A DNA stretch of 11,708 bases from positions 1 to 11,708 of the forward strand of contig CAJOOW010000014.1 in assembly GCA_905236375.1 (NCBI GenBank). The letters run 5' to 3'. The notes under the pieces are model-generated. The model did not search any database. It was not told the origin of the DNA and was given only the letters and a program-made list of their open reading frames with translations. A program made the position numbers and the translations under genes. This document shows, piece by piece, positions 1 through 6,394 of the stretch. The first letter of the stretch is position 1. Every line of letters starts with the position of its first letter. This stretch comes from an uncultured Alphaproteobacteria bacterium. Its GTDB lineage: Bacteria > Pseudomonadota > Alphaproteobacteria > RUG11792.

Positions 1-1
1 A

Positions 2-382
2 GTGACGCCAGCTGCTACACCGAAAGCAAAACCAGCCAAGAAAGGAAAAAGGACCGGATTAACAGCTGCTTCAAAAAAAGCAACAGAAGCTTTGAACAAG
101 GATATTACTTCTGGAAAGAACGACGAAGCTGTTCGCGAAGAAGTTGAAAAGAAATCTGATGAAGAGAGAGAATTGACTCAAAAGAAAGAAACTTTAGAGG
201 ATAAAGTTTCAGACGCGAAGGTTGCGGAAGCTGATGCAAAGAAAGACAATCACCTAGATCAACACTCAAAACTCTATGCTGAGAGACAAGAAGCTAGAGC
301 AAAAGAGAAAACAGCTGACGCGAAAGCTGAATTAGCAAAAACAGAGCAAGAGCTGAAAGAAGTTAAGTCAGAAAAGAAGTAA
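2..382 (+). CDS. Lys/Ala/Glu-rich basic coiled-coil protein, 5'-truncated
   Basis: The frame is open from the left edge to TAA at 380-382 and no stop precedes it. The GTG at position 2 is therefore not necessarily the start and the gene is probably cut by the window. The visible 126 residues fall into two parts. The first ~25 are Ala/Pro/Lys-rich and strongly basic (for example TPKAKPAKKGKR), like the tails of bacterial histone H1-like proteins. The rest is almost entirely Lys, Glu, Ala and Asp with no Gly or Pro after about residue 40, which predicts a long charged helix or coiled coil. There is no Cys or Trp, no signal peptide in view and no membrane segment. I do not recognise a family. 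Nucleic-acid binding by the basic N-terminal part is possible but inferred from composition only. A strong terminator follows 27 nt after the stop, so this is the last gene of its transcript. Confidence 0.6.
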   Translation: MTPAATPKAKPAKKGKRTGLTAASKKATEALNKDITSGKNDEAVREEVEKKSDEERELTQKKETLEDKVSDAKVAEADAKKDNHLDQHSKLYAERQEARAKEKTADAKAELAKTEQELKEVKSEKK

Positions 383-408
383 TTCTGAAAAATAAAGAAG
401 TTAATCTA

Positions 409-432
409 GGGCTCTTTCGAGAGCCCTTTTTT
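409..432 (+). terminator. Rho-independent terminator
   Basis: A perfect 7-bp stem, GGGCTCT (409-415) with AGAGCCC (420-426), closes a TTCG tetraloop (416-419) and is followed at once by six T (427-432). It ends the transcript of the Lys-rich protein. It lies only 14 nt before the rarA start codon, which leaves no room for a separate rarA promoter after it. Confidence 0.9.
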
Positions 433-446
433 ATGTAGCAATAAAA

Positions 447-1685
447 TTGGAAAACCGAAACAAACCCTTAGCAGAACTATTAAGGCCAACGACGATTGAA
501 GGATTAGTTGGAGTAAATTTAAAAGGAGTAAATTTAGAGAATCCACAATCGATGATTTTATGGGGGCCTCCGGGCTGTGGCAAAACGTCATTAGCAAGGA
601 TAATATCAAGAACAAGCGGATTAGAAACCGCGGTGTTATCTGCTGTAACGTCAGGATCTGCTCAATTTAAGAGCATTTTTGAAATAGCGGAAAGAGGGCA
701 AAAAATCCTTCTTCATGTTGATGAAATTCATCATTTGAACAAAACGCAACAGGATATATTTCTGCCACATCTTGAAAATGGAAATATTGTTCTTTTAGGA
801 ACGACGACTGAAAATCCATCATTTGAATTGAGACCAGCTCTTCTTTCGAGATGCAAAGTTGTTGTTTTCAAAAGGCTTTCAACTGATGATTTGGAATTGC
901 TTTTGAAAAGAGCTGAAAAGTTTTTGGAAAAAGATCTTCCGCTTGATAGTGAGGCAAGAAAAGCTCTTTGCGAAATGGCTGATGGAGATGGAAGATATCT
1001 CCTAAATATGGTCGAAGATATCATTGCGAATGTTAAGGATAATCAAATTCTTCAGGCAAAAGATCTTCCAGAAATTTTATCAAAAAGAACAGTTCTTTAT
1101 GACAAACATGATGATGAACACTACAATTTGATCAGCGCACTTCATAAATCTCTTAGAGGATCAGATGTTGATGCTGCTTTATATTGGTTTGCAAGAATGA
1201 TAGAAGGAGGAGAAAATCCTCTTTATATTGCAAGAAGGCTTGTGAGATTTGCTGTTGAAGATGTTGGAATGGCGGATCCAAATGCGCTAAATCAAGCAAT
1301 CGCAGCGCAACAAGCATATTCTTTTTTGGGATCTCCAGAGGGAGAATTGGCAATCTGTCAAGCCGTAATATATCTAGCGACAGCTCCAAAATCAAACGCC
1401 GGATATGTTGCTTTTAATTCCGCGAAAAAGATGGCAAAACAAACAGGATCATTAATGCCTCCAAAACACATTTTAAATGCTCCAACGAAATTAATGAAAG
1501 ATTTGGGATATTATAAGGATTATATATACGATCCAGATACCAAAGACGGTTTCTCAGGGCAAAATTATTTTCCAGAAGGAGTTTCGAGACAGGTTTTATA
1601 CAAGCCTTTTGAAAGAGGATTCGAGAGAGAAATAAAAAAGCGCTTGGAATATTGGGAAAAATTAAGAAAAGCAAAACAGAAGTAA
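447..1685 (+). CDS. rarA: Replication-associated recombination protein A (RarA/MgsA AAA+ ATPase)
   Basis: RarA is a cytoplasmic AAA+ ATPase of the clamp-loader/RuvB group that acts at stalled replication forks and binds SSB and DNA ends. The 412 residues show the family signature PLAELLRPTTIEGLVG at 7-22, Walker A GPPGCGKT at 40-47, and Walker B ILLHVDEIHHLNK at 87-99 with D92 and E93. Sensor 1 is GTTTENPSFEL around 118-128, followed by the SRC arginine-finger motif at 134-136. The C-terminal MgsA region follows, with DEHYNLISALHKSLRGSD and GGENPLYIARRLVRFAVEDVG. Length is slightly below the usual 430-450. The start is TTG at 447: the frame is closed upstream at 402, no ATG or GTG lies between, and the conserved N-terminus must be included. 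No Shine-Dalgarno sequence precedes it. Oddities are a 15-nt tandem duplication encoding GVNLK/GVNLE at residues 22-31 and the terminator directly upstream. Identity is secure; the start less so. Confidence 0.95.
   Translation: MENRNKPLAELLRPTTIEGLVGVNLKGVNLENPQSMILWGPPGCGKTSLARIISRTSGLETAVLSAVTSGSAQFKSIFEIAERGQKILLHVDEIHHLNKTQQDIFLPHLENGNIVLLGTTTENPSFELRPALLSRCKVVVFKRLSTDDLELLLKRAEKFLEKDLPLDSEARKALCEMADGDGRYLLNMVEDIIANVKDNQILQAKDLPEILSKRTVLYDKHDDEHYNLISALHKSLRGSDVDAALYWFARMIEGGENPLYIARRLVRFAVEDVGMADPNALNQAIAAQQAYSFLGSPEGELAICQAVIYLATAPKSNAGYVAFNSAKKMAKQTGSLMPPKHILNAPTKLMKDLGYYKDYIYDPDTKDGFSGQNYFPEGVSRQVLYKPFERGFEREIKKRLEYWEKLRKAKQK
510..539 (+). repeat. 15-nt tandem micro-duplication inside rarA
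   Basis: The 12-nt word GGAGTAAATTTA occurs at 510-521 and again at 525-536, a period of 15 nt, so the protein reads GVNLK then GVNLE. It keeps the frame and falls in the variable stretch between the conserved N-terminal motif and Walker A. Confidence 0.8.
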
Positions 1686-1719
1686 TATATCATACCGTGG
1701 AGTAATCATGTTGCTTGTG

Positions 1720-1748
1720 TTGAATGAAAGGAAATTATGTGTTAAACT
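1720..1748 (+). promoter_or_regulatory. Candidate sigma70 promoter for surA-ymdB
   Basis: TTGAAT (1720-1725) and TAAACT (1743-1748) are 17 nt apart, with a TGT just before the -10 box that fits an extended -10 element. Predicted transcription would begin near 1755, about 27 nt before the preferred surA ATG. Each box matches consensus at four of six positions, so this is suggestive only. Confidence 0.35.
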
Positions 1749-1781
1749 TATGACGACAATTGTTGTTTGATATCCCCAGAT

Positions 1782-3212
1782 ATGAAATATATTTTTGAAA
1801 CTTTATTATTTATTTCATCTTTTGTTCTTAGTGCCGAACAGGTTAATGCTCATATGACTCCGAAGTCTGCTGGGAAAACCGTTGATGAATCTTATATTCG
1901 CAAACAAATGCCAGGCAAGCAGACTCTCTATGGCAAAAAGCAAGACGCATTTACTGTTCTTAAAATAAGGGCAGACAAAAATAGTTCTGGAGGAGAAAAG
2001 AAAACTGCAAACCATCATGATATTGAACATTCAGAATTTTATACACTTGAAACGGTAAATGGAGAGCCGATTACAAATGTTGATGTTTCTAATGCAACAA
2101 AACTCGTATTTTTCTATTCAGGAAAATCCTATGACAAAGGAATCGCAAAGATGATGGCTCCGACTGTTATTGAATCCCTGGAAGATGACAAGCTTCGTGA
2201 ACAATGCGCAAGGATCTTTAATTTTAATGTTTCTAAAGCTGAAATTGATGGAGAAATTGAAAGATTAGCCAAAATGAATGGTATGTCACCTGCTGATTTG
2301 GAGAACAAATTTGCTTCTGCAGGTATAAGTTCGAAAAATCTCAGAAAGAGCATCAGATCTAAATTAATTTTCCAAATAATGGCTCAATCTTTTGCAGAAG
2401 ACGATAAGATTTCAAATGCTGAAATCGAAGAGATAAGGAGAGAACAGCAAGATCTGCTAAATTCAAATAGGTATTTGATAATAGAGATTTTTAGAAATCA
2501 AAGAGAAGGAGCTGAGAAAGTTTTGCAACTTGCGAGAAAAGGTTTCGATTTTGGAGCTCTTGCTGAAAATTTTTCACAAGCAATAAAGAGCGGAAGACGT
2601 GGAGTTCCAAGATGGGTTAAAGCAAGCGCAATTGAACCGGAGGTTTTTGAACAACTACACAAGATGAAACCAGGAGATATAAGTCCGCTAATAACAACTA
2701 AAAGTGGCTACAAAATTGTTGCATTAATTGATTCGGCTGCTCCTGGAAAATCAGCAAGTGGCAATTCAAATTTTAGAATTCTAAAAGCTTCGGTTGAATA
2801 TCATGGAAAATTGTTTACTAAGGCAGATATTAAAAAAGCTGAAACGCTTATTGAAAAGATTCTAAAAGCTGAAAATAATGCGGAATTTCAGGAAATATGT
2901 AAAGACAATAAAATAAAATATAAAGAAATTGCTATGGAAAAGCCAAATTCACATTATCGTGAATTAATAACTCGCTCGAAGAAATCTGGAAGGCCTGAGG
3001 CGCTAGAATCCCCTTATGAAGAGGGAATGGTAAATATTGTCATGTTCTTAAATGAAGAAGCAGGTCCAGCAAAGATGCCGACTAGGGAAGAACTAAAGGA
3101 AATGGCTTCCGAAAAGAAAATGGAAGATATTTTTACGAGAAACTTTAAAAAGATAAGGGCTATGGCTCACATTGAAAAGAATCAAGAAAACATAAGGAAG
3201 ATCACTCAATGA
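1782..3212 (+). CDS. surA: SurA-type periplasmic chaperone / parvulin peptidyl-prolyl isomerase
   Basis: SurA escorts unfolded outer-membrane proteins across the periplasm to the Bam complex and has prolyl isomerase activity. With the ATG at 1782 the 476-aa product begins MKYIFETLLFISSFVLS and has a plausible signal peptide cut after VNA at 21-23. Residues 24-86 are a polar, charged stretch. A SurA N-terminal chaperone domain spans about 87-205 (VNGEPIT; helical QCARIFNFNV and KMNGMSPADLE). A parvulin domain follows at about 228-318, recognisable from SGRRGVPRWVKASAIEPEVFE, KMKPGDISPLITTKSGYKIV. The rest is helical, possibly a degenerate second rotamase domain. An in-frame TTG at 1767 would add five residues ahead of the signal peptide; I prefer the ATG because it puts the Lys directly at the N-terminus. 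The usual lptD-surA-pdxA-ksgA neighbourhood is absent. It overlaps the next gene by 4 bp (ATGA). Confidence 0.85.
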   Translation: MKYIFETLLFISSFVLSAEQVNAHMTPKSAGKTVDESYIRKQMPGKQTLYGKKQDAFTVLKIRADKNSSGGEKKTANHHDIEHSEFYTLETVNGEPITNVDVSNATKLVFFYSGKSYDKGIAKMMAPTVIESLEDDKLREQCARIFNFNVSKAEIDGEIERLAKMNGMSPADLENKFASAGISSKNLRKSIRSKLIFQIMAQSFAEDDKISNAEIEEIRREQQDLLNSNRYLIIEIFRNQREGAEKVLQLARKGFDFGALAENFSQAIKSGRRGVPRWVKASAIEPEVFEQLHKMKPGDISPLITTKSGYKIVALIDSAAPGKSASGNSNFRILKASVEYHGKLFTKADIKKAETLIEKILKAENNAEFQEICKDNKIKYKEIAMEKPNSHYRELITRSKKSGRPEALESPYEEGMVNIVMFLNEEAGPAKMPTREELKEMASEKKMEDIFTRNFKKIRAMAHIEKNQENIRKITQ

Positions 3213-4027
3213 GATTAGCTTTTTTTGGGGATGTTGTTGGAAAAAGTGGCCGAAATGCCTTGATTGATTATTTAGGTAAACAAAGAAATAGATTTGATTT
3301 TATAGTTGTTAACGGTGAAAATGCTGCTCATGGATTTGGAATAACACAAAAGATTTGCGATCAATTCTTTGACTCAGGAGTTGATGTTATAACATTAGGA
3401 AATCATACTTTCGATCAAAAAGATGACCTTCAAATGTTTGATCGCAACAAGAATTTAGTTAGACCTTTAAATTATAGAAAAGGCACTCCTGGGCATGGAT
3501 TCGCGATAATCGAAATGCCATATTCCAAGAGAAAAGTTATAGTTGTGAATCTCATTGGAAGACTCTTTATGGAACAAAATGATGATCCTTTTCAAGTTAT
3601 TGATGAGTTTTTGAAACAATATAGCCTTGGAAATAATGCCGATTTCATTTTCGTTGATTTTCATGCTGAAGCTACTGCTGAAAAAGTGGCGCTAGCCAGG
3701 TATCTTGATGGCCGAATATCAGCTCTAGTTGGAACTCATACTCATATTCCAACGGCTGATGCCCAGATCCTACGCGGGGGAACTGGATATTTAACTGATT
3801 GCGGAATGTGTGGAGATTATGATTCTTGTATTGGAATGCATGACGAATCACCAATAAAGAGGTTCACATCAAAAGTTGATGCTTATGCTCATATGACTCC
3901 AGCTTTAAATGAAGCAACAGTTTGCGGGGTTAGCTTAGATTTGGACGATTCAACTGGGCTTTCCCGAAAAATCCAAACTATCAGAGTTGGCGGATTTTTG
4001 CGAGAACTACAAGATATTGGTGCATGA
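3209..4027 (+). CDS. YmdB/TIGR00282-family metallophosphoesterase
   Basis: This is a cytoplasmic calcineurin-like phosphoesterase of the TIGR00282 family, whose Bacillus member YmdB is a 2',3'-cyclic nucleotide phosphodiesterase that affects RNA levels and biofilm or motility decisions. The 272 residues have all expected metal ligands: GD at 7-8, NGEN at 35-38, GNHTFD at 64-69, DFHAEATAEK at 150-159 and GTHTHIPTAD at 175-184. That gives D8, E37, N38, N65, H152, H177 and H179. Length is typical and the C-terminus is complete (TIRVGGFLRE). No signal peptide or membrane segment is present. The start ATG overlaps the surA stop as ATGA, and AAGGA at 3194-3198 serves as ribosome binding site inside the end of surA, so translation is likely coupled. 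The physiological substrate here is unknown. Confidence 0.92.
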   Translation: MRLAFFGDVVGKSGRNALIDYLGKQRNRFDFIVVNGENAAHGFGITQKICDQFFDSGVDVITLGNHTFDQKDDLQMFDRNKNLVRPLNYRKGTPGHGFAIIEMPYSKRKVIVVNLIGRLFMEQNDDPFQVIDEFLKQYSLGNNADFIFVDFHAEATAEKVALARYLDGRISALVGTHTHIPTADAQILRGGTGYLTDCGMCGDYDSCIGMHDESPIKRFTSKVDAYAHMTPALNEATVCGVSLDLDDSTGLSRKIQTIRVGGFLRELQDIGA

Positions 4028-4042
4028 TTATGAAAGTCAATC

Positions 4043-4588
4043 ATGCATAAATATAAAAATTATTATGCAATAAATCTTATAAATACAATCATGAATTTAA
4101 TGACTATATTTTGTTTTAGTATCTCTTCTTTGAATTCTATGACAATACGGTCTAAAATACTTCAACTTCATCTTTGCATGAAACCTATTGAAAATTTCCA
4201 ATATGAAGACATAAAAGGTATGTGCTATTCAAGGTTAATTCCAGCAAATTTGGCAAAAACAAAATTTGAAACTTTGGAATACAATTTTATGTGTGAGAAA
4301 AAGATGAGTTTAAAAGATTATGTAGTCGAATATGGTTTCTTGTGTATCAGAGCAGCATTGTCCAAAACATCAGCTGGTTTTAAAAGATTAATAATCAACT
4401 TTTGCAAAGATCTTATTTGTTATGCCCCAAAAAAAATAGCTTCACTTTCTGAAACAGAAATAGAACCAATAAAAGAAAAGCTCAAAGCTTTACCTAAAAG
4501 TGAAAAAGATAAAGCACTTGGAATAAACGGCGATGATATTATAGATAATCTAGAGATAAACCTTTTCTTATTAGATCCAGATTTTTGA
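4043..4588 (+). CDS. Hypothetical protein with hydrophobic N-terminus
   Basis: The 181-aa protein starts 15 nt after the phosphoesterase gene on the same strand, so it is probably the last gene of the surA operon. I recognise no family. Residues ~9-32 are hydrophobic (NLINTIMNLMTIFCFSI) and could be a signal peptide or a single membrane anchor; an internal ATG at 4091 would start MNLMTIFCFSIS and give a more classical signal sequence. The middle part has scattered Cys residues and a hydrophobic/basic segment around SKTSAGFKRLIINFCKDLI. The C-terminal third is charged (ETEIEPIKEKLKALPKSEKDK) and ends LFLLDPDF. Neither start has a clear ribosome binding site. It uses codons and base composition like its neighbours, which supports a real gene. 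It may be a lineage-specific exported protein; no function can be assigned. Confidence 0.55.
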   Translation: MHKYKNYYAINLINTIMNLMTIFCFSISSLNSMTIRSKILQLHLCMKPIENFQYEDIKGMCYSRLIPANLAKTKFETLEYNFMCEKKMSLKDYVVEYGFLCIRAALSKTSAGFKRLIINFCKDLICYAPKKIASLSETEIEPIKEKLKALPKSEKDKALGINGDDIIDNLEINLFLLDPDF

Positions 4589-4612
4589 ACATAACAAAAC
4601 CTATTGAACTCG

Positions 4613-5356
4613 CTATTTTTGAATTCCCAAAGCTTCGTAAACAGCCTTCAGATCTTCTCTAACGTCAACAGATAGCGTGATTCCTTCAACAGGCACTGCC
4701 CAAACATTCATATCTGCTTCGATAAGTCTCAATTGCTCAAGTCTCTCAGTTTTTTCTAAAAACGATTGAGGCAAATCAACAAACTTTTTGAGAGCTTCAT
4801 AACGATAAGCATAAATTCCAATATGAGAATAAAAGAATTCAGCTCCGTTTGGAATTGAAGATCTCGAAAAATAAATAGCCTTTCCAGGGATATTTGCTTC
4901 CATTCCATTGAAAATAACTTTAACTAAGTGATCATATCCAAAACTTTCGAGAGAATCATGACGAACAACGGGAGTTGCCATATCAACCTTTGGATTATTG
5001 ATTAAAACATCCAAAAGCTTTTCTGGAATTGATTCTTCAAAAATTGGATTATCTCCCTGAAGATTTATGATATATTGCGGTTTTTGATTCAATGTTTCCA
5101 AAGCCGTAAAGATTCTATCAGTTCCAGATGGCAAATCAGGATCTGTTAAAATTGCTTTTCCACCATAATTTTCGACAACTTCTTTAATTTCATCGCAACA
5201 ACATGCTACATAACATTCACAAAGATTAAGCTTTTTTGCTCGTTCCAAAACATGGATTATCAGAGGTTTTCCATTAATTGGCTCCAAAACCTTTCTGGGA
5301 AATCTTGATGAATTTAACCTAGCTGGAATAAAAATAGCGGCTGAATTATTTTTCAT
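4613..5356 (-). CDS. kdsB: 3-deoxy-manno-octulosonate cytidylyltransferase (CMP-KDO synthetase)
   Basis: KdsB joins CTP and KDO to make CMP-KDO, the activated sugar used for the LPS inner core, in the cytoplasm. The 247-aa product carries the family motifs in order: IPARLNSSRFPRKVLEPING at 10-29, DLPSGTDRI at 74-82, INLQGDNP at 97-104, YFSRSSIPNG, HIGIYAYR, EKTERLEQLRLIE and VDVREDL near the end. D102 (QGD) and D231 (VDVREDL) match the magnesium-binding aspartates of the family. The common QGDEP appears as QGDNP. An unusual Cys cluster, CECYVACCCDE, lies at 46-56. I place the start at ATG 5356; TTG at 5365 would add three residues. A weak promoter (TTGTAA 5398-5393, TAATTT 5376-5371, spacing 16) lies upstream. 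The gene is divergent from the prepilin-like gene and convergent with the hypothetical gene; no other LPS gene is nearby. Confidence 0.94.
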   Translation of the reverse strand: MKNNSAAIFIPARLNSSRFPRKVLEPINGKPLIIHVLERAKKLNLCECYVACCCDEIKEVVENYGGKAILTDPDLPSGTDRIFTALETLNQKPQYIINLQGDNPIFEESIPEKLLDVLINNPKVDMATPVVRHDSLESFGYDHLVKVIFNGMEANIPGKAIYFSRSSIPNGAEFFYSHIGIYAYRYEALKKFVDLPQSFLEKTERLEQLRLIEADMNVWAVPVEGITLSVDVREDLKAVYEALGIQK

Positions 5357-5403
5357 AATGTGCAAAACTCAAATTAGGACCTATTCGGGATATTACAAGA
5401 ATT

Positions 5404-5997
5404 ATGTCTTTTAGGAAAGTAAGAATTTCAGGATTTTCATTAATTGAAGTTTCGATATCTTTGATTATCATAGGAATAATCTCAAGCATTGGAATAAGTC
5501 AGCTAAGAGTTATGAACAAAGTTTATTCTTCTCAGAAAACTCAAACAAATATGGATTTTGTCGTGAGGACTCTTGGTGCATATTGCACTTGCAATGCTCT
5601 TAAACTTCCATATCCTTCAAAAATAAATGCTAATATCGGAGTTCAAAGTGAAGATATGAAACATTCATTTGGGATTATTCCTTTTAAATCTCTTGGAATT
5701 ATGGAGAAATTTGCAAAAGATGGTAATGGACATTGGATGCTTTATAAAATGAACCCAAACTTCGGAAAAGTTATCTTTTCTTCTGAAGATAAAAGTCTTG
5801 GCGTTTCAGAATTTTCTTCTGAACTTCCAAACGATCGTGTTGCTTTTATCATAAAATCTAAAAATTCTAAAAATGAAGATGAGATAACGATTTGGTATAG
5901 CGAAAAGACTTTCGTTTCGAATTTCACAAAGCTTGAAGGACAAGCGATCGCTAAAGTTGAAAATACAGGCACTGAAGAGGCCGATGTTGTGTTTTAA
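5404..5997 (+). CDS. Type IV prepilin-like protein (N-terminal methylation domain)
   Basis: The 197-aa protein starts with a short basic leader and a class III signal sequence: SGFSLIEVSISLIIIGIISS, in which prepilin peptidase would cut between G10 and F11 and methylate F11. E15 is the conserved Glu at mature position 5, needed for subunit packing. The hydrophobic helix runs to about residue 33. The rest is a globular C-terminal domain with two Cys (YCTCN) near residues 57-59 that might form a disulfide. Such proteins are subunits or minor pseudopilins of type IV pili, type II secretion or DNA-uptake machines in the inner membrane. No pilus gene (ATPase, PilC, peptidase, secretin) is in view, so its partners lie elsewhere. 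It ends 4 nt before the end of the convergent ORF at 6002, with no visible terminator. Identity as a prepilin is firm; the exact system is unknown. Confidence 0.8.
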   Translation: MSFRKVRISGFSLIEVSISLIIIGIISSIGISQLRVMNKVYSSQKTQTNMDFVVRTLGAYCTCNALKLPYPSKINANIGVQSEDMKHSFGIIPFKSLGIMEKFAKDGNGHWMLYKMNPNFGKVIFSSEDKSLGVSEFSSELPNDRVAFIIKSKNSKNEDEITIWYSEKTFVSNFTKLEGQAIAKVENTGTEEADVVF

Positions 5998-6001
5998 TAT
6001 T

Positions 6002-6223
6002 TTAAATCCAAGGCTTCATGCGGTTTATCTTGAACCAATCGCATTCTAGATCGCCCAGAGCTTTGTCTACTGCTTTATCTTTAATCAAAGGAATCACAAT
6101 TTCCATCGTTTCAAGATGTTCTGGTTTATCTTTTTCAAGTGTGCTTTTTAAAGTCTGAGCGTTTTGCAAAATGACCTTTTCATCTCCAGCAAGGACCATA
6201 AAAGCACTAGAAAGGTTCGGCAT
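6002..6223 (-). CDS. Small ORF, probably the 3' part of a longer damaged or unusually started gene
   Basis: From the first ATG (6223) the product is 73 aa: MPNLSSAFMVLAGDEK, then a charged helical region, ending WFKINRMKPWI. The frame is open much further upstream, to a TAG at 6343-6341, and those 39 codons also read like protein (VVFYIIHYNSGPQDIQRGI, then DHVFELFNK) but contain no ATG, GTG or TTG. A different-frame ATG at 6333-6331 reads ATG GTG TAG. A single-base indel there would join it to the long frame and yield a protein of about 112 aa beginning MV.VFYIIHYNSG. A fair promoter (6371-6343) sits right in front of that ATG. The gene is thus either recently frameshifted, a sequencing error, or initiated at a rare codon. 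The two-part layout (hydrophobic strand with an HYNSGP turn, then VMVLAGD-like strand) hints at a small alpha/beta fold, but I recognise no family. Confidence 0.45.
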   Translation of the reverse strand: MPNLSSAFMVLAGDEKVILQNAQTLKSTLEKDKPEHLETMEIVIPLIKDKAVDKALGDLECDWFKINRMKPWI

Positions 6224-6342
6224 ATTTGTCTTATTAAAGAGTTCGAAGACATGATCTATATTTGTAGTAGCAATTCCACGCTGGATATCTTGAGGCCCTG
6301 AATTATAATGAATTATATAAAAGACTACACCATTTTTAGGCT

Positions 6343-6371
6343 ATAATAAATCTCAGACTCGCACTAAACAA
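6343..6371 (-). promoter_or_regulatory. Candidate promoter for the small 6002-6340 ORF
   Basis: On the minus strand TTGTTT (6371-6366) and TATTAT (6348-6343) are 17 nt apart. The first ATG downstream is at 6333, 9 nt after the -10 box, so a transcript from here would be nearly leaderless. It lies in the gap after the thiamine pyrophosphokinase stop. Confidence 0.4.
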
Positions 6372-6394
6372 TTTTTAAAATCAAAATGCCAGAT

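Noticed and set aside
1686..1781. A terminator after rarA.
   Set aside because: No stable GC-rich stem with a T-run was found in this gap, only a weak promoter and two mini-ORFs.
1846..3900. A 16-nt exact repeat, ATGCTCATATGACTCC, at 1846-1861 (surA) and 3885-3900 (phosphoesterase), both encoding AHMTP.
   Set aside because: Only two copies, in different frames of context and within coding sequence; in AT-rich DNA of this length a match of this size can arise by chance and the surrounding bases do not align.
4589..4612. A bidirectional terminator between the convergent 181-aa gene and kdsB.
   Set aside because: The 24-nt gap has no inverted repeat that I can see.
6224..6394. A riboswitch (for example TPP type) downstream of or within the thiamine gene cluster.
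   Set aside because: I looked for the conserved CUGAGA and ACCUGAUC-like elements on both strands in the gaps around the TPK operon and saw no convincing pair; a lone CTGAGA near 6353 has no partner and lies after the operon.
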